Shown: positions 37,456 through 46,402, counted from the first letter of the stretch. The stretch is DNA of 64,000 nucleotides from Rhodoligotrophos sp. CJ14 (GCF_038811545.1 NZ_CP133319.1:620001-684000), one strand, 5' to 3'. Numbers and translations: made by a program. Notes: generated from the sequence alone by a model not told the origin.

Positions 37456-38637
37456 GTGATGACGCTGCTTGAGACGATTTCGCTGATCCCGATTGCCGGA
37501 GGCTCCGTCTTTTCCCTGCTCTGCGTGCTGGCAACCATGCGCTTTCTCGCAACATGGCGCCCCCCCGCTGACGGCTTCACCCCGCCCGTTTCCATTCTCA
37601 AGCCGGTCTATGGGCTCGACCGCGAGCTCGAGGGCAATCTCCTGAGCTTCTGCGCGCAGGATTATCCCGATTATCAGCTGGTGATCTCGGTGCAGCGCCT
37701 CGACGACCCTGCCCTGCCCCTCTTGCGCCGGATTGCCGATGCCCATCCCGCCCGGGTGACCTTGGTGGTGCGCGAGAGCGAGCCCACGGTCAATGGCAAG
37801 ATCCAGAATATTGCGAATGGGCTGGAGGCTGCGCGCCACGACATTCTGATCATCAGCGATGCGGACGTGCGCGTGGGCCCGGATTATCTTCGCACCATCG
37901 TGGCTCCCCTCGCCGACCCGAAGATCGGCTATTCCTGCACCCTCTATCGCACGGCGGATGCGCGCAACGTTCCGGAAAAGCTGGAGCTGCTCAGCATGAA
38001 TGCCGATTTCGTGCCGAGCCTCATCTTCACCCATTGGACCAAATCGGCCGTCTTCTGCCTCGGTGCGACGGTTGCGGCGCGACGCGCCGATATCGATGCA
38101 ACCGGCGGCATCGCCTCCCTCGCCGAATATCTGGTGGAAGATCAGGAGATGGGCCGCCGTCTGACCGCCTATGGAAAGCACATGGCATTTATCCCCATGA
38201 GCGTCGACATCATTCCCGATTATCCGACCTTCCAGAGCTGGTGGACCCACCAGGTCTATTGGGATCAGAACACCAAGGCTGCCAATCCCATAGGTTTTGC
38301 GCTGACGGTCCTCACGCGCGCCATTCCCTTCGCGGTGATGTTCACGTGCCTCACGGGCTTTACGGCCATGGGCTGGGCCGTTCTCTTCGCTACCCTCGCG
38401 ATTCGCATCGTAAGTTGCGCCGCCATCGCCAGAATGCTCGGGGATCGCGAGGTGATGGGCGCCCTGTGGCTGATGCCCCTGCGCGATTGCTTGGGCCTCA
38501 TGTCCTGGGCCGCGGCGCTGATGAAGCGCACCTTCATCTGGCGCGGTCACCGCTTCACCCTCGACCGTCACGGCCGCATCTCGCGCATTCGCGATAAGCC
38601 CGCCACCGGCTCCACCTCAGGCGTGGGCTTGAGATGA
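37456..38637 (+). CDS. hpnI: HpnI, hopanoid-associated glycosyltransferase
   Basis: 393 residues (GTG at 37456, ATG at 37459). An N-terminal membrane helix, a GT-2/GT-21 (ceramide glucosyltransferase-like) catalytic domain with VSILKPVYGLDRELEGNL, the metal-binding LIISDADVRVGPDYL, and EDQEMGRRL, then three C-terminal membrane helices. HpnI transfers N-acetylglucosamine to bacteriohopanetetrol in Burkholderia; the neighbouring HpnK would deacetylate it. Active at the cytoplasmic face of the inner membrane. The stop overlaps the hpnL start by 4 nt. Confidence 0.93.
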   Translation: MMTLLETISLIPIAGGSVFSLLCVLATMRFLATWRPPADGFTPPVSILKPVYGLDRELEGNLLSFCAQDYPDYQLVISVQRLDDPALPLLRRIADAHPARVTLVVRESEPTVNGKIQNIANGLEAARHDILIISDADVRVGPDYLRTIVAPLADPKIGYSCTLYRTADARNVPEKLELLSMNADFVPSLIFTHWTKSAVFCLGATVAARRADIDATGGIASLAEYLVEDQEMGRRLTAYGKHMAFIPMSVDIIPDYPTFQSWWTHQVYWDQNTKAANPIGFALTVLTRAIPFAVMFTCLTGFTAMGWAVLFATLAIRIVSCAAIARMLGDREVMGALWLMPLRDCLGLMSWAAALMKRTFIWRGHRFTLDRHGRISRIRDKPATGSTSGVGLR

Positions 38638-39626
38638 GGCTCTTCACTGCAGCCGCGCTGATCGCCGGTATCGCCCTCCTGCTCTGGCTGTTGCATGAGA
38701 CCGATCTCGATCAGGCCCTAGCCATCGTGACCCGCATCGGCTGGGGCGGAGCGGCACTGGTGATCCTCATCTTCGCGCTGGGCTTTCTGTTCGAGGTGAT
38801 CGCCTGGGCCCTGACCTTCCCGCGGCCGCTGGACGCCGTGTGGATCATCCGCCTTTGGTGCGTGAACATGGTCGGCGAGGCCTTGAGTGTCGTCATGCCC
38901 TTTGGTGCTCTGGGCGGGGAGCCCTTCAAGGCCATGCTGCTCAATCGGCATTACGGTGTCCCCTATGGCGAGAGCGCCGCATCCCTGCTGATCGTGCAGA
39001 CCATGTTTGCATTGGTCCAGGCCCCGTTCGTGCTCGTCGGGCTGGTGCTCGCGCTCCAATCGAATTTGCTCAGCCCCGCCGTTGAAACGGCCATGACCAT
39101 CGCCGCCATTGGTCTTGCCCTGTTCATGGGGCTCATGCTCATCGCCATTCATCGCCGTTGGCTGAAGGCCTTGACGGACCGGCTGCAGCATTCGTCCAGG
39201 GCAGGTTACCTCTCCGCCGCGATCGCCGGCCTCGAAGAGGTGGAGCAGCGCATCTTCGGCTTCATGCGGCAGGACCCCCGCCGCTTTGCTGCAGCCTCAG
39301 TCGGATTTTTCCTGAACTGGCTGATGGGAGCGGCCGAAGTATGGGCTATTCTCGCCCTGATCGGCCATCCCCTGAGCTTCTGGGACTGCTGGATCATCGA
39401 GGCCGCCATCGTGCTGATTCGCTCGGCGACCTTCTTCGTCCCCGCCCATATCGGCTCGCTGGAGGCGGCGACCGTCTATGTCACCGCCGCGCTCACCGGC
39501 TCGCCTGATATCGGTCTTGCCCTCGCCCTGATCCGACGAGCCCGCGAGCTGTTCTGGTCGGCCATAGGTCTTGCCATCGGCAGCTGGTATGGTTGGCGCC
39601 GTACACCCGCGCCGGACGCCTGCTGA
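38634..39626 (+). CDS. hpnL: HpnL, hopanoid-associated integral membrane protein (UPF0104/LPG synthase-like fold)
   Basis: 330 residues with about eight membrane helices: FTAAALIAGIALLLWLLHE, AALVILIFALGFLFEVIAW, and others to FWSAIGLAIGSWYGW. The conserved MPFGALGGEPFKAMLLN (with GG-EP) is typical of the UPF0104 flippase-like family to which HpnL belongs. Function is unknown; a role in hopanoid or lipid head-group movement is inferred from its fixed place next to hpnI. It ends 4 bp from the convergent DegT gene. Confidence 0.9.
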   Translation: MRLFTAAALIAGIALLLWLLHETDLDQALAIVTRIGWGGAALVILIFALGFLFEVIAWALTFPRPLDAVWIIRLWCVNMVGEALSVVMPFGALGGEPFKAMLLNRHYGVPYGESAASLLIVQTMFALVQAPFVLVGLVLALQSNLLSPAVETAMTIAAIGLALFMGLMLIAIHRRWLKALTDRLQHSSRAGYLSAAIAGLEEVEQRIFGFMRQDPRRFAAASVGFFLNWLMGAAEVWAILALIGHPLSFWDCWIIEAAIVLIRSATFFVPAHIGSLEAATVYVTAALTGSPDIGLALALIRRARELFWSAIGLAIGSWYGWRRTPAPDAC

Positions 39627-39629
39627 CGC

Positions 39630-40778
39630 CTATCCACGCCCGATTTCGCGCTCTTCCGCAGCCCTCAGGGCGGTGATCACGCGATGCGCCTCGTCATCGG
39701 TCATGCTGGCGAAGATCGGCAGGCAGATATGCCGGCTGCACAGATGCTCCGACTGCTGGAGATCACCCGTATCGTAAGCTGCAAAGACAGGATGACGGTG
39801 CAGAGGCAGTTCATAGACCTCGCCTGCGCAATTCACCCCATGCTCATCCCGAAGCCACGCCTTGATGGCGCTCCGATCGACGCCATTCGGCAGCATCACC
39901 GGATACTTGTAGTAATTCGCATGACAGGCCTCGGGCGGCAGAATCGGCACGAATCGCGAGCGCCCCGCCCCGAGCGCCTCATTGTAGATCCCCGCGATAC
40001 GTCGGCGATTGCGGATCATCTCATCGAGATGCGAGAAATGCCTGAGGCCGATGATGGCATGCGGCTCCGACAGGCGCCAATTATTGCCCATGCGGATGTG
40101 AAGGTTCTGATGGAAGCTCGCCTTCCCCTGGTCGCGAAAGATGCGCGCGGCAGCGGCCAGTTCATCATCATCGGTCACGATCATGCCGCCTTCGGCGCTG
40201 GTCATCACCTTGGTCGGATAGAAGCTGAACGACCCCGCGCGGCCGAACGTGCCCGCATGCTTGCCCGCGAGGGTTGAGCCATGAGCATGCGCGGCATCCT
40301 CCATCACCCACAGCCCCCGCGACTGGGCAAGCGCCATGATCTCCGGCATGCGGTCCGTCACGATCCCGGCGATATGGACAATAACGATGCCGACCGTGTC
40401 CGGAGTGATGCGCCGGGCGATTTCCTCGGGGCTTGTCGACATGGTGGCAATATCGCTGTCCATAAGCACCGGTCTGCCCCCGGCAGCGATGACAGCCGCG
40501 GCAGTCGCGAAAAATGTATCCGCCGGCACCAGAACGGTCTTGCCCGCCACGTCCAGGCTGCGGAGAATAATCTCGAGCGAGCTGGTACCACTGCTCACGG
40601 CAATGGCATGGCGAGCGCCGCAATATGTTGAAAACACCGCTTCGAACTCTTCTGTATACGGCCCGAGTGTCAAGCGGCCCGACTTGAGGACTTCGGTGAT
40701 TCGTGCGGCGATCCAGGCGCTATCATCTTCGCTGAAATCAATCCGCGTCGGGGGAATCGGCGGCAAGTTGAGGAGCAT
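39630..40778 (-). CDS. DegT/DnrJ/EryC1/StrS family PLP-dependent sugar aminotransferase
   Basis: 382 residues, full length. Motifs: AVSSGTSSLEIILRSL (phosphate cup), DAAHAHGST (Asp that pairs with PLP nitrogen), and the Schiff-base Lys190 in SFSFYPTKVMTSAEGG. These enzymes transaminate nucleotide-linked keto sugars. The substrate is not evident; placed directly after hpnI-hpnL, it may make an amino sugar donor or convert a hopanoid-linked sugar, but it could also belong to cell-surface polysaccharide synthesis. The 219 bp upstream are shared with the divergent mlaA. Confidence 0.9.
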   Translation of the reverse strand: MLLNLPPIPPTRIDFSEDDSAWIAARITEVLKSGRLTLGPYTEEFEAVFSTYCGARHAIAVSSGTSSLEIILRSLDVAGKTVLVPADTFFATAAAVIAAGGRPVLMDSDIATMSTSPEEIARRITPDTVGIVIVHIAGIVTDRMPEIMALAQSRGLWVMEDAAHAHGSTLAGKHAGTFGRAGSFSFYPTKVMTSAEGGMIVTDDDELAAAARIFRDQGKASFHQNLHIRMGNNWRLSEPHAIIGLRHFSHLDEMIRNRRRIAGIYNEALGAGRSRFVPILPPEACHANYYKYPVMLPNGVDRSAIKAWLRDEHGVNCAGEVYELPLHRHPVFAAYDTGDLQQSEHLCSRHICLPIFASMTDDEAHRVITALRAAEEREIGRG

Positions 40779-40839
40779 TTAACGGAAATCCTGTCTATGA
40801 TGGCCTGAACGTTGAATTTGTGCCTTTTATGACACGGCT

Positions 40840-40854
40840 CTCTGTACAACAGAG
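40840..40854. promoter_or_regulatory. Perfect 6-bp inverted repeat in the degT-mlaA divergent promoter region
   Basis: CTCTGT-ACA-ACAGAG lies 62 bp from the DegT start and 144 bp from the mlaA start. It has operator-like symmetry and sits in the only intergenic space that can hold both promoters. No regulator was identified and no -10/-35 pair was placed with confidence. Confidence 0.35.
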
Positions 40855-40997
40855 GGATACAGTGGATGTCTTGTTCCGTATAGCGGTTGCTATGCGGTAC
40901 AGTGATCATCCAGGTGTATGCTGCGCCGATGCTTCGGCTTGGAAACGGTCTAGACTTTGGCTACGGTGCGACGCGCTGGATACGGGGTTGATCCTAT

Positions 40998-41813
40998 ATG
41001 AATTTTAGTCTCAGTGGGCTGTCCGTGCGTGCGAAACGCTGGTCGCGAATCGTACCTTTATGTTCTGTTCTTTTCGCGACCGTTGCGCTCGCCGGCTGTG
41101 CTTCGACGCGTGCCGTAGTGAGCCCGGCGGGTGACGTAACCCAGGCTCCGGATCCGTTCGAGCCGGTCAACCGGGCGTCCTTGCAGGTCAATCTGGCCAT
41201 CGAGAAGGTCATCTTTCGGCCCGTCAACACCGTCTACCGGACCATCTTCCCTGCACCTGTGCGCACCGGGCTGGCCAATGCCTATGCGAACTCCCGCAGC
41301 CCGATCATCTTCGTCAATGATATCTTGCAGGGTCAGCCGCAACGGGCCGGCCGCACCCTGCTTCGCTTCATCATCAACTCCACCGTTGGCGTCGGCGGGC
41401 TTCTGGACGTGGCGGCCGCGAACGGCATTCATCGGCACTCCGAGGATTTCGGCCAGACCCTTGGTGTCTGGGGTGTGAAGAACGGTCCCTATCTGGTCCT
41501 GCCGATTCTGGGGCCGACGACCTTCCGTGACGGCGTGGGCTCTGCGGTCGATATCATCACCGATCCGCTATTCTGGTTGTTCGGTGGCATCGATGATACG
41601 ACCACTGAAGGCTGGGCCTATACGGGCGCCGCAATGGTCATTGGCTTCGATACTGGCCGGGATGATCTCGAGGAGTTGCAGCGCACCTCTATCGATTTCT
41701 ACGCAGCCCTGCGCAGCGCCTATCTCCAGCACCGCCAGTCGGAAGTGCTCAATGGCGCAAGTGACGCGGCAGCCCTCCCTGACATTCTGGACACACTGCC
41801 GCCGATAGAATAG
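40998..41813 (+). CDS. mlaA: MlaA (VacJ) family outer-membrane lipoprotein
   Basis: 271 residues. Basic N-terminus, hydrophobic LCSVLFATVALAG and lipobox LAGC with Cys at about 34, so a lipoprotein; the residue after Cys is Ala, which suggests outer-membrane sorting. The mature part has DPFEPVNRA, NDILQGQPQRAGRTLLRFI, HSEDFGQTLGVWGV and GPYLVLPILGPTTFRDGVG, all MlaA signatures. MlaA removes misplaced phospholipid from the outer leaflet and passes it to MlaC. Its place near HpnM (MlaC-like) and HpnN suggests participation in hopanoid or phospholipid traffic here. Confidence 0.94.
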   Translation: MNFSLSGLSVRAKRWSRIVPLCSVLFATVALAGCASTRAVVSPAGDVTQAPDPFEPVNRASLQVNLAIEKVIFRPVNTVYRTIFPAPVRTGLANAYANSRSPIIFVNDILQGQPQRAGRTLLRFIINSTVGVGGLLDVAAANGIHRHSEDFGQTLGVWGVKNGPYLVLPILGPTTFRDGVGSAVDIITDPLFWLFGGIDDTTTEGWAYTGAAMVIGFDTGRDDLEELQRTSIDFYAALRSAYLQHRQSEVLNGASDAAALPDILDTLPPIE

Positions 41814-41847
41814 AAGCAACCGCACTTCGCGCGAGGTGAGGCCAGCT

Positions 41848-42447
41848 ATGAAGATCCTGGTGGTCGGTGCGTCCGGAACGATCGGCAAGGCGGTGGTCGC
41901 GAACCTCGCCCAACGCCACCAGGTCCTCCAGGCCAGCCGGTCTCAATCGCCATTCAAGGTCGATTTGACCAGCCCGACTTCGATCCGTGCCCTTTACGAG
42001 GAGGTGGGCACGGTGGACGCCGTGCTGGCGACGACGGGCCACGTGAAGTTCGCCTCGCTCGAGACCATGTCCGATGCCGATTACCGGATTGGCATCACCG
42101 ACAAGCTGATGGGCCAGGTCAATTTGGTCGTCCTGGGCATCCCTTACCTGTCGAGCGGCGGGTCCTTCACACTCACCTCCGGCATTCTTGGCGAGCAGCC
42201 GATCCCGCAAGGGAGTTCGGCCGCCATGGTCAATGGCGCGATCGAAGCCTTTGCCAGGGCGGCTGCCATCGAGCTGCCGCGCGGCATCCGCATCAATGTG
42301 GTGAACCCAACCGTGCTCGAGGAATCACTGCCGGTCTATGGTGACTTCTTCCCCGGCATGGAAGCAGCCCCGGCGCGGCGGGTCGCACTCGCCTATCAGC
42401 GCAGCGTGGAAGGCCGTCAGACGGGCCAGGTGTATCGGGTCTGGTAG
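41848..42447 (+). CDS. Short-chain dehydrogenase, atypical active site
   Basis: 199 residues from the ATG at 41848, which has GTGAGG 6 nt upstream (GTG at 41836 possible). Rossmann motif LVVGASGTIGKAVV, the usual NAG replaced by TTGHV, Ser in TLTSGIL, but where YxxxK is expected the sequence reads GSSAAMVNGAIEAF, with no Tyr or Lys in register. It is a short SDR without C-terminal extension, like the Lin1944-type group that lacks the Tyr. Cytoplasmic; substrate unknown. It follows mlaA after 34 bp on the same strand. Confidence 0.85.
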   Translation: MKILVVGASGTIGKAVVANLAQRHQVLQASRSQSPFKVDLTSPTSIRALYEEVGTVDAVLATTGHVKFASLETMSDADYRIGITDKLMGQVNLVVLGIPYLSSGGSFTLTSGILGEQPIPQGSSAAMVNGAIEAFARAAAIELPRGIRINVVNPTVLEESLPVYGDFFPGMEAAPARRVALAYQRSVEGRQTGQVYRVW

Positions 42448-42501
42448 CTCCGGTAATCACCCATCGCCCGTAGGCGTTACGTTAAACTCGTCCAGTACGC
42501 A

Positions 42502-42523
42502 GCGGACAAGATCACTTGTCCGC
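42502..42523. terminator. Bidirectional hairpin between the SDR and the Bcr/CflA gene
   Basis: A perfect 9-bp stem, GCGGACAAG (42502-42510) and CTTGTCCGC (42515-42523), with loop ATCA, followed on the plus strand by TTTCGC. The loop holds the TGA stop codon of the minus-strand transporter, so the stem is partly coding. Position between convergent genes fits a shared terminator, although the U-tract is weak. Confidence 0.6.
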
Positions 42524-43801
42524 TTTCGCACCCATTGCCGCTGCGCTCGCCCTCTTGGCCGGCCCTGCGGGCTCCGTGATGTGATGCGGCCTGAACAGCC
42601 TGCCTCGCTCGGCCACGAGCACCGCCCCGAGCGTAACGAGCCCAAGCAGCACATAGCCCGTGAGCATCGGCACCACCGTGCCGTCATAGGCCCGCCCCAC
42701 GAAATAGCCGAGCACGCCCGCCCCAAGCGTTTGCACGCAGCCGACGAAGGACGAGGCCGTGCCGCCGATGCGCCCGACCGGTTCCATCGCCATGGCGTTA
42801 AAATTACCCATGATGAAGCCGAAAGCCAGGAAATTGGCCCCGAGCATCCCGCAGAACACATAAACATTCTCCACACCCGTGAGCGCGATGCAGAGATGAA
42901 TGGCGGCAATTGCAATAAAGGCCAGCACGGCGGAATGGCCAAGCACGCGCATGCCCAATCGCTCGACCAGCCGGCCATTGGTGAAGGACGCCACCGCCAG
43001 CACGCAGGCAATCGCGCCGAATACGAGCGGGAAGCTTTCGACGATATGGAAGATGTCCGCAAAGATCTGCTGGGCGCTGTTGATATAGCCGAGCATGCAG
43101 CCGAATGTGGCGCTTGATCCGATCGTGTAGAACAGCGTGATCCGGTTCGTCACGATCGTGCGGAAATCTCGCGCGAGCGAGGCGATCGAGATGGGGCGCC
43201 GCAGCTCGAGAGCGCGCGTCTCCGGCAGGCGCAGGCTCGACCAGATCAGCAGCAGGACGGACGCGCCGAACAGCAGCCAGAAGATCCACTGCCAATGACC
43301 GGCCACCATCATCGCACCGCCAATGCTCGGCGCGATCACCGGCACGATAATGAACACCATCATCACATAGGACATGATGCGCGCCATGTGCCGTCCGGCG
43401 AAGCAGTCGCGCACGACCGCGATCGCGATCACCCGGGGTGCCGCGCTGCCGATGCCCTGCACGAAGCGCGCAATCAGCAGCGCCTGAAAGCTCGGCGCAA
43501 AGACAACGAGGGCCGAGGCCGCCGCATAGATCAGGAGAAACACCAGCAATGGCGGCTTCCGGCCGAAGCGGTCCGACAATGGTCCCGGTATGAGCTGTGC
43601 AAGCCCGAATCCGATCACATAGGCGCTGACCACCATCTGGCGGTCATTGTCGTTGAGCACGTTGAACGCGTCCGCGATCGCCGGCAGGGCGGGCAACATG
43701 ATGTCGATCGACAGGGCGGTCATCGCCATCATTGATGCAATCAACGCGACAAATTCAGCGAGCGAGATCTTACGCAAAGCAGCGATTTCAGCGGTAACCA
43801 T
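42512..43801 (-). CDS. Bcr/CflA subfamily multidrug efflux transporter (MFS)
   Basis: 429 residues from the ATG at 43801; the frame is open to 43849. Twelve membrane helices. Family motifs: LSIDIMLPALPAIADAF in helix 1, the loop GPLSDRFGRKPPLL (MFS motif A), RFVQGIGSAAPRVIAIAVVRD split around helix 4, and APSIGGAMM. Proton-coupled export of drugs or metabolites such as chloramphenicol, bicyclomycin or sulfonamides is known for the family; the substrate here is unknown. Confidence 0.92.
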   Translation of the reverse strand: MVTAEIAALRKISLAEFVALIASMMAMTALSIDIMLPALPAIADAFNVLNDNDRQMVVSAYVIGFGLAQLIPGPLSDRFGRKPPLLVFLLIYAAASALVVFAPSFQALLIARFVQGIGSAAPRVIAIAVVRDCFAGRHMARIMSYVMMVFIIVPVIAPSIGGAMMVAGHWQWIFWLLFGASVLLLIWSSLRLPETRALELRRPISIASLARDFRTIVTNRITLFYTIGSSATFGCMLGYINSAQQIFADIFHIVESFPLVFGAIACVLAVASFTNGRLVERLGMRVLGHSAVLAFIAIAAIHLCIALTGVENVYVFCGMLGANFLAFGFIMGNFNAMAMEPVGRIGGTASSFVGCVQTLGAGVLGYFVGRAYDGTVVPMLTGYVLLGLVTLGAVLVAERGRLFRPHHITEPAGPAKRASAAAMGAKADK

Positions 43802-43906
43802 GATATTATTCAATATTTCCGAGATTGCGCCGCGTTCGACCGGCGTCACAAATCAACCTGAGCCCACATACTTGGGCTCAATTTCCAAACATTCCTCTAT
43901 GGCGGA

Positions 43907-46246
43907 TCAAAGGCTTGCGAGCACCTGATCGAGTGTTTCGATCACGATCTCGGCATGTTCGCGGGCGAACACGATGGGGGGTCTGATTTTGAGCACGCAG
44001 CCATTCTGCCCTTCCGAGCCGATAAGCACGCCGCGGTCCCGCATGCCATTGACCACGCGAGCAGTCTCTTCCCGCGCGGGCTCGAGGCTCGCCCGGTCAC
44101 GCACCAGTTCGACCCCGATCACGAGCCCGTGCCCGCGCACGTCACCGATGATCTCGTGCCGCGCCATCAATCCCTTGAGCCCATCCTTGAGATAGGCGCC
44201 CACCGCAGTTGAATTCTCGATCAGGTGCTCCTGCTCGATCACATCGAGCACCGCAAGCCCCGCCGCCGCGGAAACGTTATTGCCGCCGAAAGTCGAGAAG
44301 AAGGAGGTCTCATCGAGAAGAGCATCCATGATCTCCGGCCGCGTGATCACGACCCCCAGCGGATGTCCGTTGCCTGCCGGCTTGCCGATGGTGACGATAT
44401 CGGGAACCACCCCATAGGTCTGATGCCCCCACATGCTCCGCCCCATCCGGCCGAACCCTGCCTGCACCTCATCCGCGATGCACAAGCCGCCCGCAGCCCG
44501 AACCTTGGCGAAGACGGTTGCAAGATAATCCTGCGGCGCTTCCAGCACGCCATTGGTGAGAAAAGTCGAATCGACCATGAAGGCCGCGGGCTTGAGCCCC
44601 GCCTCCGCCAGCGATGCTATGGCTTTGTCTGTATCGGCAGCATAGCGCGCCCCAAGATCGGGTTCGCCGTAGCGGTAAGAGCCGCGATAGCCATCCGGTG
44701 GCATGATCGCCCGCATATGTGCGGGCCACTGCCCGCCCCTGCGCTCGGCCGGCGAGAACGCGTCGATCGCATCCGTAATGCCGTGATAGGCTGCCTGCAT
44801 CATGATGCCGCCGCCATTGCCGGTATAAGCCTTGGCCATGCGCCAGGCGACGTCATTGGCCTCGGACCCGGAATTGACGAAGGCGCAGATCCTGAGGTCC
44901 CCCGGCAAGGTCGCTCCGAGCCGTTCGGCAAGGCTGATCACCTGTTCCCCGAGATAGCGCGTATTGGTGTTGAGGATGGCCGCCTGTCGCGCGATCGCCT
45001 CCACCACATGCGGGTGGCAATGCCCCACATGCGGCACATTGTTGTAGACGTCGAGAAAGCGTCGGCCCGTGGCATCAAAGAGCCACACCCCTTCGCCGCG
45101 CACCATATGCAGCGGGTTTTCATAGAACAGGCGCATGCGCGGACCCATCACGCGGTCTCGGCGGCGGCGCAGGCTGTCCATATCCACCGGGGCACCGGCA
45201 GCGGAGGACGCTGTCCCGCCAGCACGATGGCCCAAGCCCGCCCGGATCGTCCTGGTGAGGGTCTCACCGCCAATGTTCTTCAGCTGCTTGAGCCAGGCCA
45301 AGCCATCCTCGGCCAGTGCTGCATTATAATCCTCGCGGCCCGGAGTTTCCGTGCGCCGATAGACCGCGATCAGATAGGAGAGTGCCAGCCGCGCCGAAAT
45401 CAAATCATAGAGAAGATCCACCTCCTCGGGCGCGACCGGCGTCACGCTGTGATAGCCGCTGACGATCGTGGCGATCTGAGCCGGCGTGCCATCCCGGTTG
45501 AACAAGACATCCGCAATGGCAACCGCAAGATCGCTCACCAGCGGCCCGTGATAGAGATCACCGAAATCGACGATACCGGCGATCCGTTGCTGCTGGGTCG
45601 AATCAACCAGCACATTGTGTGCGCTGGCATCCCCGTGAATGATCTGCGCCCGAACCGTTTTGAGGCGGGGCCCCACATGCGCCGCAAACCGGCTGACGAT
45701 CTCATCCAGCAGGGCGCGATCGGTGCTGTCCTCGACCCGCTCGATGACCGCTGCGAATTCCGGCAATTGCCGGAGATCCCAAAGAAGTTGCCGCCCGGCC
45801 GCCGGATGAAAGAAGCCAGCCAGCGCCCGCCCAAGCCTTGCCACCATCTGCCCGTGATTGTGGAGCAGCGCTGAGCTTAGCGGTGCCTCGTTGAGGATGA
45901 TGCCCGGCAGGTAGGACAGCAGGAACGCCCGATGCGCACTGCCCGCTTCACTGGTGAAGGAAACGGAATTGTCCCCATCGCCCGCTGGTTGAAGGCGCGG
46001 TACAGGCAATGTCGGGTCAGCTTCAGCAATATGGGCGAGCGCTTGAAGCTGCATGTCTATGCTCGCCGCGTCATCCTGCGAGCTCACGATCTTCAGGACG
46101 TATGAGGCAGCCTTGCCCGTCACCAGAAAGTTCTGGTCGCGCTCGCTATAAAGGGGCCTGAGTTCCCCTTCCACAGGGAACAGGCGGATAAGGCGCGCAG
46201 CCTCGGCCTCATCGAGGCAAGGCGGATTGAGCTTTAGGAATTGCAT
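43907..46246 (-). CDS. Fused APH-type kinase and class III PLP enzyme (kinase-phospholyase/aminotransferase)
   Basis: About 779 residues from the ATG at 46246; GTG at 46261 or TTG at 46279 would add 5 or 11. The N-terminal half (about 1-330) is an aminoglycoside phosphotransferase-type kinase: IIHGDASAHNVLVD (catalytic Asp) and GIVDFGDLYHGPLVSDLA (Mg2+ Asp). The C-terminal half (about 370-779) is a class III aminotransferase fold: NSGSEANDVAWRMAK, DEVQAGFGRMGRSMWG and Lys in VTIGKPAGNGHPLGVV. Human AGXT2L2/AGPHD1 do kinase then phospholyase on 5-hydroxylysine; this fusion could do both steps on a similar amino alcohol. It is downstream of a separate DUF1328 gene. Confidence 0.88.
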   Translation of the reverse strand: MQFLKLNPPCLDEAEAARLIRLFPVEGELRPLYSERDQNFLVTGKAASYVLKIVSSQDDAASIDMQLQALAHIAEADPTLPVPRLQPAGDGDNSVSFTSEAGSAHRAFLLSYLPGIILNEAPLSSALLHNHGQMVARLGRALAGFFHPAAGRQLLWDLRQLPEFAAVIERVEDSTDRALLDEIVSRFAAHVGPRLKTVRAQIIHGDASAHNVLVDSTQQQRIAGIVDFGDLYHGPLVSDLAVAIADVLFNRDGTPAQIATIVSGYHSVTPVAPEEVDLLYDLISARLALSYLIAVYRRTETPGREDYNAALAEDGLAWLKQLKNIGGETLTRTIRAGLGHRAGGTASSAAGAPVDMDSLRRRRDRVMGPRMRLFYENPLHMVRGEGVWLFDATGRRFLDVYNNVPHVGHCHPHVVEAIARQAAILNTNTRYLGEQVISLAERLGATLPGDLRICAFVNSGSEANDVAWRMAKAYTGNGGGIMMQAAYHGITDAIDAFSPAERRGGQWPAHMRAIMPPDGYRGSYRYGEPDLGARYAADTDKAIASLAEAGLKPAAFMVDSTFLTNGVLEAPQDYLATVFAKVRAAGGLCIADEVQAGFGRMGRSMWGHQTYGVVPDIVTIGKPAGNGHPLGVVITRPEIMDALLDETSFFSTFGGNNVSAAAGLAVLDVIEQEHLIENSTAVGAYLKDGLKGLMARHEIIGDVRGHGLVIGVELVRDRASLEPAREETARVVNGMRDRGVLIGSEGQNGCVLKIRPPIVFAREHAEIVIETLDQVLASL

Positions 46247-46353
46247 GAGGAGAACGGACACGTGAGGACAGGACCACAAACCAATCTAGCAGTCATGCAG
46301 CATATCCGCATCCGTTAATCCCGAATGGCTGCCCCACCGCATCAGCAGAAGAT

Positions 46354-46384
46354 AAAAGGGCCTGCGATTCGGCAGGCCCTGTCT
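46354..46384 (-). terminator. Rho-independent terminator of the DUF1328 gene
   Basis: A perfect 9-bp stem AGGGCCTGC (46357-46365) and GCAGGCCCT (46372-46380), loop GATTCG, followed on the minus strand by TTTTATC. It is 20 bp after the stop of the DUF1328 gene and separates it from the fused kinase gene. Confidence 0.85.
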
Positions 46385-46402
46385 GCAAGTGTTCGCAAGA
46401 CG

